Assembly: GCA_944990035.1 (NCBI GenBank)
Contig: CALYLX010000142.1
Coordinates: 310,001-374,000, forward strand
DNA: 64,000 nucleotides
Source: Clitopilus passeckerianus
Taxonomy: Eukaryota; Basidiomycota; Agaricomycetes; Agaricales; Entolomataceae
Reading direction: 5' to 3'
Shown: in pieces, positions 49,543 through 59,101 of the stretch
Position numbering within the stretch: position 1 is the first letter of the stretch
How the letters are laid out: every line of letters begins with the position of its first letter
Translations under genes and position numbers: made by a program
Notes under the pieces: model-generated
Told to the model about the DNA's origin: nothing
Seen by the model: only the letters and a program-made list of their open reading frames with translations
The model's database searches: none

Positions 49543-50820
49543 TTACAGGTACGAGCTATCAACCCAGCTTGCGTAGTCACTGCCGACAGCACTGGAGATA
49601 CTGTAGCTTGAAGCCTGGCTGGAAGTGAGAGAAGTGGCGAAGCTGGCCCTGCTGATACCACTGCTTCCACTTCCGCTAGTGTTGTAATCGGCGAACAAGA
49701 TATGCTCTGTGCGAGGTTCGTCATCATGCCAAGCCGACCACAGTGCCTTGTTGACTTGAACGTTGAGAACCGTATTCTTGAAAATAACTCTGAGAAACCA
49801 GGGGTCAGAGAACAGAGGTTAGTTTCGAAGCGGCTTGAGATCTTACTTTGCATAAGCTAACAAGGCACAGTATTAGCACATATCATAAAGGTCTGCGCTG
49901 ACATTACTCACCTCCCCATGGGCGACCAAGGTAATAGTTTCCGGCAGTTCCCGAAGCCGCACCAGAGGCAAGAACAATAGTGTTTCCGTCGAAAACATCT
50001 ACGCAGGAAAATTCAGCAAAGAGAAGAATCGTGATCGCAATATCACTCACAACTACCACTGTCGTTGGATTCGCGTCCGCTTGCAGTTACCCATCCAGCT
50101 GCCTTGACGGCGATCGTGTTCTTTCCGAAATAGGCGAGACCACCACGTCCAAAGATGAAGTCGGTTGCACCCTAGTTAAGGCCGGAACGGGTAAGTGACC
50201 GCTGTGTACATCTGGAAGGGAAGGATCCAACCTCAATATAACCACGCAGATAGACTTGAGTGCCTGCATTGGCGTAGAGTGTGTCTTGATATCCGTAGAA
50301 ACCGCAAGCGTACAGGCCGACACGACTTCCATATTGGCTGATAGCAATGGCCTGAGATCCCTTGCCATAGGTGTTTTTGACGTTCACGTTGTACAACTTG
50401 AAGTCGTTCTTGTGGATGCGAAGCGTGCCACTCGCGTCGTTGGATCCAGCTGTGCTAGCAGGGACACCAGCTTGAATGGTGACTTGATTAGCGGCGTAGT
50501 TGAGCGTGTCGGACGTGTACCCGTAGATCTGAGCAAGGATTAGAACTAAGCATCAACGTACGTCACAGGAGACCTACGGTCAGAGGACCCGAGCGTGTAA
50601 TGTAAACTTGCTCATTGTATGTTCCGGGGTAGATGAAGATGGAGCGCGAAGAGCTATCGTTAGGAAGAGCAGCGACAGCAGACGCGACGGTTTTGTATTC
50701 TCCAGAAGTTGAAGTCCCCGCCCGAACCACGATGGCTCCGGAAGGAGGGGAGGTACGAGAGGCTGCAAGCACTGCCTGGCAGAAAGTGAGAGCAACAAGC
50801 ACGAAGACGTGTTGATACAT
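49543..50820 (-). CDS. secreted pectinesterase (CE8)
   Basis: It removes methyl esters from homogalacturonan outside the cell. The minus-strand multi-exon gene runs from an ATG at 50820 to a TAA at 49543. The signal peptide is MYQHVFVLVALTFCQAVLA. The right-handed beta-helix starts IVVRAGTSTSGEYKTVASAV and IFIYPGTYNEQVYI. Catalytic-site blocks are GFYGYQDTLYANAGTQVYLR (Gln and general-acid Asp), then GATDFIFGRGGLAYF (nucleophilic Asp), and YYLGRPWG (Arg), in the order normal for the family. The C-terminus WSAWHDDEPRTEHILFADYN then SDYASWVDSSYL is typical of basidiomycete enzymes. Introns cut after SGPLT, RGYIE, DSGS and GRPWG. It points to a plant-degrading or plant-associated lifestyle. Confidence 0.9.
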
Positions 50821-51806
50821 TGCTGGATGTCGATAGGGTCTTCGTTGAGAACCTCAAGTCATCTTATATTCGCCACATTTGCACCCTTGCCATGGCGGGG
50901 ATATATCGCGGTAAGCTGAGAGCTGTCGTGACTGGTCCCGGGAAAACTTGGGGATTTGAGTTTTTCGTTGTTCACGAGAATGCGGGGAGTGACAACCGGG
51001 GCGGTGTCGAGCAACGGGCCGCTCCAGGATCCTGAGTGCAGTGGGCCTGGAGTTCTGATTCCGAGGTCTTGTCAACTCAAAACAGCCGATCAAATGTCCA
51101 TTGTACTCGATACGGATGGCTTGGCATTCGATGGCGCAAAGAGTCGTTCATTTGTGGTGTCGAGTTTGATTGAGCAAGTGACATAGCCCTCGAAGGGGCC
51201 TTTGAAGAGGAAATTTCCAGCTCTGGGTACCTCAAATTGTACAGAGAAGATTAGGTCTTATTGATTAGAAAGACAAAACCTGCCACCGACACGCTCCGAG
51301 TAAACAAGAGTGTAGGGAGTCCCACCACCATCTCTACGTGCGGTCAATCGGCCACTCCTCAAGAGGGATTCGACATGTGATGCGGCGGATTGAGATCCTG
51401 AAATTTCGACGGTCCGCCTGGATTACCCTCGGTTGAGATTATCGGGGCGGGTGTACACTTGCAACAAGGGTTTCTGATCCTGGTCGATGCCAATTCAATT
51501 GTTCGTGTATATTCGAAGAAATAGCGGGGAAACAGGGGTTCTATAACGATGGGTGGCATTGCAGATTCCTGACTCCATGACAGAGCAGGCAATGTTCGTC
51601 ATACTCAACCGATGGTCCCGTTCAACCCGACGGGCCTGTCGTATGATAGTCAGAAGGTTACAGGATCATCTAGCATTCCTTGATTCAACGGCGTCCACAT
51701 GCTTCTAACCTGTTCTGTCTCTGACCAGGGGAAACCTGCTACTTATGATGGTCAGGTCTGTGATGAGCAGGATAGGCAGAAGCATTTACCACTCATACCA
51801 TCCAAT
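50821..51806. other. intergenic region
   Basis: Upstream of the pectinesterase. Short open frames on both strands; no splice model or family resemblance found. Confidence 0.55.
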
Positions 51807-52142
51807 CTAACAGCGGGTGCCCTCCGCTCCAGCGCGTAAATTTTCCAATAGCTCTCGCAGACGTGCACGCAGTTTCTTGGTCATGGCGTCATCATCAGCG
51901 GATGGAGGTGGCTGCAATTGGTGGTCGAGCTATCAGCTCATTGGAGTGGGAGCGAGGATGGCCGACGCACTAGCTGATCGAGAAGATACTACACTCAAGT
52001 AAGACAACTTGCGTAGTACAATTAGAAATGCGCCTGGATGCTTACCTCGGCTTCGTCTATAGTCTGTAAGGAATGAGTCACCACCGAGAGGGAGCGACCA
52101 AATTAAGTGAACCTGACCAGGATAATAGGGCCTCTGAGTCAT
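51807..52142 (-). CDS. possible small three-exon gene, about 60 residues
   Basis: An ATG at 52142 opens MTQRPYYPGQ up to a GTTCAC donor. TTACAG then gives TIDEAE, followed by a GTAAGC donor. The last acceptor (CTGATAG) continues LDHQLQPPPSADDDAMTKKL, RARLRELLENLRAGAEGTRC and a TAG at 51807. All three exons join in phase 0 and the end is an amphipathic charged helix, which argues for a real protein. The first donor is weak and the last intron is long (about 140 bp), so this is a candidate only. No signal peptide; family unknown. Confidence 0.4.
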
Positions 52143-52476
52143 TTAGACAGGGTGTGAGCAGATGGAATACTAGATACAGTGTCAGAGTGAGATCTTACCT
52201 ATTCATACTAGAAAGTTGCAGGGCGTGTGTAGAATATATCGAGGAGAGTGTACGGAGGAGTGCGACGGAGAGAGGAGCAGATTGACCGCACTGCCACGCC
52301 CTCCGGGAAATCAAAGTGCCAGTTGCCGGTTGACGACAAGCGCTCTGACGGTGCCTGAGCTGACAGCGAAGGACGAAGACTTTTCTTTCGTTCTCCTCCC
52401 CCTGAAGATCGAATGCAAATAAATAGATAGAATAAACCATGGGATACACCAAAACCCTTGCTAGCAATGTCTACTA

Positions 52477-53719
52477 TCACACTTGCAATTGGCTGTCAAG
52501 ACCAATGGATTCCGACACTTCTTTCTTTCCCGGTTTGAATGCAATCATTGACAGCACCTCCTCAGAACCATCCTTCCCTGATTCGCCGTTCCGCGCAGTG
52601 GTTGAGCCATTCGATCTCGAACTCCCGGTTTTGAAACGAACTTGTGAAACCTGTTCTGTCACTGTACGGCTCGTCCAGGCTCTTCCCCGGGCGACTCGAA
52701 GAATGATGAGGCACGGCACAATGCACTGTATGCAAGGTCAGTTACGTCGTCATCTCGATCAAAAGGTTAAACTGAACCACCTGCATCTGGGAGAATAGAG
52801 GGATGAAGGCATTGGCAATCGTCTTATGCGAGCCATAGAGGATCACAAATATGAGGGAGATGATGCCATACGGCGTAGCCGACTCGATCAATATCCAAGA
52901 AATATTCGAGTATATCCTTCCATGCTGTGCTCCTAGGGCCTTCATCATTTGGCGCCGCATGTCGAGAAGACGGGCGACCATCAGGATGTTGAGAAGAATA
53001 TTGAGCGCTGTAATGATACCAAAATATGGCAATGAGAAGTTGACCGTCGTGTTCGCCCAGAGGCTGGAATGCGGTTGAGCAGCCTGGAGGGTAAAGAGGA
53101 CGCCAAGGGCTGGTTGGGCATGGATGAGTCTTCAGGAAAGGTTAAGAAATGAATCACTCACCTCCCACTGCTACCCAAGCGAGGATTGGAATCGGTAGAA
53201 CCCACCACTTACCATAGACCTTATAGCAACGATAAATCTAGCGGCTTTGCATCAGGATGCGACGGATTTCCGAGAGAACGAGGAAACTCACTAATAATGC
53301 ATCTGCCACCAGACTGAGAGCAACCGATTCTGCGTTTCCTATCGTATTGGTCGTAACAGCTTGCTGCTCGAGTAAATAGGCGAGGCTTCCGCTGGGGTAG
53401 TTCTTGTTATTAATATAAGCCTCCTGGCTAAATCGCATGTTCAATGTTATGTTGAGGGACGAAAGGACGAAGAGAATGGCAACGTAGATCAACCATTTCC
53501 AGCTATGATTATTGCGATATTGAACGAGATAGTAGGCGCATGTCGCCACAACGGCTATGGTGACACCTGAATCAAGATGGAAATGTAAGTCAAGCTGACA
53601 ACAATTCAGGGAGGAGCAGACGTACCATACGCTACAGCCCCAATGCAGACTGCGACGAAATTAACCTGCTCAAGCCAGAGCAAAGCAGGATCTTCTTGGG
53701 TGGCATACGGGTTCGGCAT
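52477..53719 (-). CDS. seven-helix fungal membrane protein, copy 1
   Basis: Starts at an ATG at 53719 (MPNPYATQEDPALLWLEQVN), chosen because the paralog at 56957 has the same start. The first intron is 53567-53625. Hydrophobic segments in order: FVAVCIGAVAYG/VTIAVVATCAYY, WLIYVAILFVLSSLNITLNM, VALSLVADALLIYRC, WWVLPIPILAWVAVG, ALGVLFTLQAA, FSLPYFGIITALNILLNILM, WILIESATPYGIISLIFVIL and IPLFSQMQCIVPCLIILRVA. They end in a Ser/Thr-rich cytosolic tail of about 60 residues (VTEQVSQVRFKTGSSRSNGS). This topology is that of the large Agaricomycete seven-helix receptor-like families, of unknown ligand. It is the first gene of a duplicated three-gene module. Confidence 0.82.
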
Positions 53720-54171
53720 ATAGAAGGGAAGACGTTGATCGGTGTGATATAGTTTGGAGGACCTTTAAAGCAGACGCCACAGCGAAACCGCGAAACAGAC
53801 AGCATTTCCCTCCTGGACACACAAAAGAACCGACCTTGGAGAAGACTTCTCGTCCAGAGCTGATCGATCAATGGCTGTCATTGTTCTCTTTCGAGTTGTA
53901 CCAGATCATGTCCGTCGCCACCGCATGACAGCACATAGCAGAAGTGCATACTCGGTTTATCGTCCGCCCATAACTTGAAATGGCGTGCTGCACACGGATT
54001 ATCCAGAACTCAGGGTGGTGTATTCACACAGATGCAGTGATACATGAAGGTACGGATGGACAAGCTAACCCAAACAGGGGATGAACCTCCCAAGCTTTGG
54101 GCTTGAAGGATTGTGCGCGAATGTTAGTCGACACCAAGCTGCGAGACAGTTCAGGACCCACAAATCATCCG
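53720..54171. other. intergenic region
   Basis: Between the seven-helix gene and the His-rich gene; an upstream in-frame extension of the seven-helix protein hits a stop, so it is read as promoter. Confidence 0.5.
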
Positions 54172-54543
54172 TCATGGACTATGTGAATGCCCATGTCCAT
54201 GGATATGGTCATGTTGGTGTTCATTTTGATCGGTCTTGATTCTCGTGTCTGTATCTGGAGCGTTGGGGAGACCCGCTGCAACGTTAGGTCGAGGAAGGTG
54301 GTCAATCGCACTGGATGGCACGCCTTGAAACCTTTGATTCAAGGTAAATGCCAGGTTTGCAGTAGGTACTATGGCGGCAAGCGCGCACAGCACGTATATG
54401 AGCAGGACGGTGTGCTTTGACGGTTGCCGTGCATGTGGAGAAGAGTCGAGAACAGGCAAGTCCTTGAGCTCTTGGTAGAGGTTCAGCTCGCGGTCTTCCT
54501 GTTCATTCTTTCCATCTAGCAGAGGGGAGTAAGGATTTGACAT
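54172..54543 (-). CDS. His-rich single-span membrane protein, copy 1
   Basis: A single exon of 123 residues. The acidic cytosolic N-terminus reads MSNPYSPLLDGKNEQEDREL. One membrane span (TVLLIYVLCALAAIVPTANL) follows at residues 48-67, then a luminal segment with DHLPRPNVAAGLP and a C-terminal histidine cluster of the form HQHDHIHGHGHSHSP. The layout is type II. The PRPN..GL motif after the span is common to Agaricomycete type II membrane proteins, including the one at 62019. The His tail suggests metal (Cu, Zn or Ni) binding; this is inference. Its paralog at 57434 occupies the same place in the second module. Confidence 0.72.
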   Translation of the reverse strand: MSNPYSPLLDGKNEQEDRELNLYQELKDLPVLDSSPHARQPSKHTVLLIYVLCALAAIVPTANLAFTLNQRFQGVPSSAIDHLPRPNVAAGLPNAPDTDTRIKTDQNEHQHDHIHGHGHSHSP

Positions 54544-55121
54544 TCTGTCAATGAAGTCTGCCAGATGACCTATTGGGACGGGTGGAGGTAGGCGTGCAAG
54601 GAATTGGAGTGAAAGCGAGGCTGTACTTTAGGGAGGACTCCATCGGACTCCCTGGATCGTGGTTTCGATGCCCATTCCAGAATCGGAACATTGTGTATGG
54701 GAATGGGAACGCTTCATACCGTTCGCGATGACAGCGCCCGCCGTCAAGCATCCGGAGCAGGGGTTAAAGGTGTTTTGAATTCAGTCTTAGCCCGAACAAT
54801 CATCTGAAGTGAAAAAGAGGGGATATTGGTCCCACACGTGAACCATGGGTACGGTTCCATTCTGGATCAAAAACGGACTCACGTCTGGAGGAAAAGAAGC
54901 GGCAACTTCCCATCCATAGCCTCTTGTTGCGGCGTCGTCGGAAACTTCATGACTTGTATCACTTTCAGAGTGGTGGATCGCCCCATCAATGGCTAATCAA
55001 CTGTCCTCCAACAGGCAACGACCTGCTTGCCTTTCTCGATGCTTGTTGATACGGATTCCAATATAAGGCAGGGTCTGGAAATGCGATATTCATCAGTCTT
55101 CAGCAGTCCAGCCATTTCAAC
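54544..55121. other. divergent promoter region between His-rich copy 1 and precursor 1
   Basis: AATATAAGGC at 55060-55069 is a TATA-like box about 60 bp before the precursor ATG at 55122. No further gene is supported. Confidence 0.5.
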
Positions 55122-55332
55122 ATGAAGCTCTTCAGGCAAATAATCGCAACTATTGTTCTCTTGTGCGGAACCATGTCTCTTGCAAACGCTACACCATGTA
55201 AGGCTTGAAGCTCTAGCAGTACTATTCATGCTAAAAGGATTCCTAGTACCAGAATCGGAGGCTACAGTCGATTGCAATGAGGCTGACTTGTCCAGGCGAA
55301 GCAGCACTTCACATCTGGCCTTGTGCAACTGA
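55122..55332 (+). CDS. small secreted Kex2-type peptide precursor, copy 1 (RiPP-precursor candidate)
   Basis: Exon 1 is 55122-55197. The intron is 55198-55246 (49 bp, GTAAGG donor, ATGCTAAAAG branch, CCTAG acceptor). Exon 2 is 55247-55332. The product has 53 residues: a signal peptide (MKLFRQIIATIVLLCGTMSL, then ANATP), a short acidic propeptide (LPESEATVDCNEAD), the dibasic LSRR site, and the last ten residues SSTSHLALCN. The copy at 58618 has the same exon lengths to the codon (76 nt in exon 1) and ends with almost the same decapeptide directly after Lys-Arg. The precursor is too short to show in a plain open-frame scan because the intron must be removed. I infer a Kex2-released peptide, the candidate core for the UstYa proteins nearby. 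Confidence 0.7.
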
Positions 55333-55737
55333 AGGGCTCCGCCAACTGCATCGAATAAACCAATAACTGTTCCCAAGAGTCAACTGCACTCATCTGAGCC
55401 TGTTGACAGTTGTTTTAGTATGAAACTTTACTCTATTTTATGTGTTCTTTAGGGGAGACAATGGTATTCTGAGTATTGTCGACGGCAAGGTTGAGGTTGG
55501 AGCCAGATTCAAGGCAGGGAGGCTGTTGTTTACACTCCCACCGGCCGGTTACATGTAACAAGTGTCAATGAGAACCGGTTACCGATGCCGGCGAGCGCTT
55601 AGCTGGCGTTTAAGCAATGACTCGGAGAAGTCACCAGTGACCGTCAAGTTTTTATGTCGAGTGACCAGCTCAAAATTATAAGGCGATAAGGGAGACATGT
55701 AATGGAATTGGAAGTGAGCTTAACGGTGTGTATCTAA
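55333..55737. other. intergenic region at the junction of the two duplicated modules
   Basis: No gene seen. It lies between the end of precursor 1 and the 3' end of the second seven-helix gene, so the duplication breakpoint is probably here. Confidence 0.45.
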
Positions 55738-56957
55738 CTACACATGACTCTCAAGGCCAATGGATTCTTTCTTTCCAGGCTTGAAGGCGATCATCGACAG
55801 CACCTCCTCAGAACCGCCCTGCCCAGATTCGCCATTCCGAGCAGTCGTCGACCCATTCAGCTTCGAGTTAGCCGTTCTGAAACGGACCTGCGAGACTTGT
55901 TCCGTCACTGTTTGACTCGTCCATGCTCTTCCTCGTGATACCCGAAGAATGATGAGGGTTGGCACAATACACTACATAGAGGGTCAGACCAGTGAATCGA
56001 TCGAGAAAATCTGTGATTAGTTACCTGCATCTGTGTGAATAATGGGATGAATACATTGGCAACCGTCTTGTGTGAGCCATAGAGGATCACGAAGATGAGT
56101 GAGATAACGCCATATGGTGTAGCTGACTCAATCAATATCCAAGAAATGTTCGAGTATATTCTTCCATGCTGCGCTCCGAGGGCCTTGATCATTTGACGCC
56201 GCATGTGGAGAAGGCGAACGACCATCATAATGTTCAGCAGAATATTAAGTGCTGTTATGATGGAAAAGTACGGCAATGAAAAGTGGACGGTGGTGTGCGC
56301 CCAGAGGCTGGACTGCGGCTGAGCAGCCTGAATGCTGAAGAGAATGCCGAGGACTGGGACTACTTATGAGCCTTTGGAGGAGCCTTGACGGTTCGAGAGC
56401 TTACCTCCAACTGCTAGCCAAGATAGGATGGGTATCGGTAGAACCCACCAGTGGCCGTAGACCTTGTAGCAGCGATAAATCTAAGAACGACGCATTAGTA
56501 TTCCAGCCCGCTAGACGAGACGAGAAAACTAACCAATAGCGCATCCGCCACCAAACTGAGCGCGACGGATTCCGCGTTTCCTATGGTATTCGTCACGACA
56601 GCCTCCTGTTCGATAAGATAGGCAAGGCTTCCGCCAGGGTAATTCTTATTGTCGATGTAGGCCTCCTGGCTGAAACGCATGTTCAACGTGATGTTGAGGG
56701 ACGAGAGGATGAAGAGCAGCAAGACATAGATCAACCACCTCCAATTGTGGTTACTACGATATCGAACAAGGTAGTAGGAACAGGTTGCGACCACGGATAT
56801 GGTGACACCTGAATTGGAGTCAAACGTGAGGGCAGATAGTCTCCGGTTGAGGATTCGACGTACCGTATGCTACGGCACCGATGTAGACGGCGACAAAATT
56901 GACCTGCTCCAGCCAGAGCAGGGCAGGATCCTCTTGGGTGGCATACGGGTTCGGCAT
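55738..56957 (-). CDS. seven-helix fungal membrane protein, copy 2
   Basis: A close paralog of the gene at 52477-53719, with the same exon layout: start MPNPYATQEDPALLWLEQVN at 56957, then VAVYIGAVAYG, WLIYVLLLFILSSLNITLNM, FSQEAYIDNKNYPGGSLAYL, WWVLPIPILSWLAVG, FSLPYFSIITALNILLNIMM, WILIESATPYGVISLIFVIL, and a Ser/Thr-rich tail starting VTEQVSQVRFRTANSKLNGS. An in-frame extension upstream of the chosen ATG is not matched in copy 1 and is left out. Substitutions against copy 1 are mostly conservative, so both copies look functional. Ligand and function unknown. Confidence 0.82.
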
Positions 56958-57433
56958 ATCGAAGGGAAAGGGGTTGACCAGCGTGACCTTATTTGGATGA
57001 CCTCTTAAAACGGTGCTCCAACGAACCAGAGAACCAGCCTGTATTTCCTCCTGGACATCCAAAGAACCGGCCTTGGGAAAGCATCAACCGCATTTTCCAG
57101 CTGATCGGTCAATGGCTGCAATTATTCTGGTATGATCTGTCAGATCAACCTCACCACATGACAAGGTGGGGCAGAATTAGATCCTTCTATGCCTCATTTC
57201 CATCATCCTTCGAGGACCCGGAATGGCGCGTTATTACGAAGCATTCTCATGTTTTCAGGGATTGACGCGGCATATTTGCCAAGAATAGGAAGGAAGACAT
57301 GGATGTACATGATGTAGATATCAATAACAGGCCGAAACGGAAACAAGCTTGGAGGGCTTGAAGGATTGCACTGCATAGAGATCAGCCAAAGCACAAATCC
57401 TCGGAGATGTACCAGGACCTACACATATTTCGC

Positions 57434-57808
57434 TTAAAGACCATGAGAATGCTCATGCCCGTGATCATGGTGATGCTCGTGATGATCATGCTTCAGGCTT
57501 TGTACCTCAGCAGCGGAGTCCTTAGGAAGACCGACTCCAATGTCAGGCCGAGGGAGGTGGGCAATGTTATACGAGGGCCCGTCGCGAAGGCTCTTCTGTA
57601 ACTGTAAGGTGGTTGCCGTATTTGCCACAGAGACCGCGGCAACAAGTGCACATAGCACGTAGAACAGCAGTTTGACGCACTTTGAGAGTGCCTTTGCATC
57701 TGTGAATGAGTTGGGGTCAAGGGAGTCCTCGAGCTCTTTGGACAGATCCAGCTCGGAGTCGAGGTGATCATCTCGTGGGTTGTGTACAGCAGAATACGGC
57801 AGCGGCAT
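57434..57808 (-). CDS. His-rich single-span membrane protein, copy 2
   Basis: Single exon. Start at the ATG at 57808 (MPLPYSAVHNPRDDHLDSEL), aligned with copy 1; a longer in-frame version would start at 57880. An acidic N-terminus, one span (LLFYVLCALVAAVSVANTAT), then AHLPRPDIGVGLPKDSAAEV and a C-terminus densely packed with His (DHHEHHHDHGHEHSHGL). The His cluster is larger than in copy 1. A metal-binding role is inferred from composition only. Copper supply to a UstYa-type oxidase would make biological sense but is untested. Confidence 0.72.
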   Translation of the reverse strand: MPLPYSAVHNPRDDHLDSELDLSKELEDSLDPNSFTDAKALSKCVKLLFYVLCALVAAVSVANTATTLQLQKSLRDGPSYNIAHLPRPDIGVGLPKDSAAEVQSLKHDHHEHHHDHGHEHSHGL

Positions 57809-58617
57809 TACGATCAGGAAGTCTGCAGCATGACCTATCGTAAGTGAATTTGCCTCAAAAGTCTTGACACGACTAAGCACGTACGTTGTGGGTAAACAGG
57901 GGCTACCTATTGCTCCCCCTTCATCGCAATTTAGATGCCATTAGATACCGCCTGGGGTCCATAAGTCCAAATACGATCAATGCATATGAGGATGTGCGAA
58001 GGCCGTGTAATGAAATGCATGACCATGGACACACCACGGCTTTCATTTGACCGCAAAACAAACAAGTTCACACATGGTGTATATCCGAGTTGCCGGACCA
58101 GCAGTTTCAACTCAGTTATTTCGCCCTTCGAAGCTGCCGAACTGGAACAGTCATCGATGCATCAATGGGTCCTGCACGAGTTGAGGCTACTAAATCTGGT
58201 TCTTCAAAATTCACTTACTCCCACACGAACTATGCCATCTCCGCTGATGTAGGTGAAGCAGAGAAGCAAATCGAATTGCCAATGTATCGTGATACGACAG
58301 AGTTCCATTCTCAATCAGGATGGTCTCCCTTCTCCTCTCTTCGTAAAGGCTGTGGGTTCCGGGAAAACAAACATGCTATAGCTTCTCACCAGAATCTGAT
58401 TGAAGACATACCGCATCTTCGGGCACTCCAGGGTATTGCATGGCCTCGGGATTCAAAGAATTGTTTTGAAACCAGCAGCGCTGGATTGCATTCGGTCTAC
58501 CATCATCAAGTGGAGCCCTTTTTTCTTATCCCGAAACCCGGGACACATGTGCCACGAATCTGGATAAAAGACCAAGGCCTCTCGTCTCTCATCTTCACCA
58601 ATCAAGACATTTTAACC
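57809..58617. other. divergent spacer between His-rich copy 2 and precursor 2
   Basis: A long open frame (58090-58617) runs into the precursor ATG but has no family features and is absent from copy 1, so it is read as non-coding. GGATAAAAGACC near 58562 is the probable TATA region of precursor 2. Confidence 0.5.
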
Positions 58618-58829
58618 ATGTACTTTTTCAAGCAAATGCTAGCCTCAGCTCTTCTTCTCCTGTATGGAGGCAGCCTCGTTGGCGCTGCGCCGAGTAAGAT
58701 TCCAAGCTCTACCTATCTTCCCAAAATTGACGATGATCCCCACAAGTCGCGGCAGAGGATACGGTCGAATGTGGTGTGGCTAAGATGGCTAAGCGAAGCA
58801 CCACTTCCCACCTGGCTTTGTGCGACTGA
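58618..58829 (+). CDS. small secreted Kex2-type peptide precursor, copy 2 (RiPP-precursor candidate)
   Basis: Exon 1 is 58618-58693 and exon 2 is 58747-58829, around a 53-bp intron (GTAAGA donor, CACAAG acceptor). The product has 52 residues: a signal peptide (MYFFKQMLASALLLLYGGSL, then VGAAP), a propeptide (IAAEDTVECGVAKM), the AKR dibasic site, and the C-terminal decapeptide STTSHLALCD. Without splicing, the frame reads on to a stop at 58867-58869 as an unrelated sequence, which hides the conserved end. In both precursors the propeptide has one Cys (VDC/VEC), the site is dibasic, and the C-terminal decapeptide keeps a central TSHLALC. The acceptor is less typical than in copy 1. Confidence 0.68.
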
Positions 58830-59101
58830 GTATTGTGCGCCCTCTCTCTCTCTCATCTGTAGGGGATGAACGACTGTTTACCTATCAGGGATCCTAGGTT
58901 GTTTTTGGCATCGATTCTCAAGCTGATACGGCGAATCACGCTGTTGATATTATCGTGTTGTATTCTACTGGTTAATAGAGCTGCATGGTGTTACAAAGCC
59001 CGTCTGAGTTCGAGCGCTGTCCAGGGTGCATTTGGTATATAAGGAGTAGCTCTGTCCCCCGAATCGCGGCGTCAGGAGCCATCAACCTTGCTCAAAGCAC
59101 C

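Noticed and set aside
58090..58617. Long open frame leading into the precursor-2 ATG
   Set aside because: It has no family features and no counterpart before precursor 1, and it contains the probable TATA region; read as chance openness of promoter DNA.
55122..58829. Mating-pheromone precursor interpretation of the two small precursors
   Set aside because: Basidiomycete pheromones end in a CaaX box with Cys four residues from the end; here Cys is the second-last residue, and a signal peptide is present, which pheromones of this class lack.
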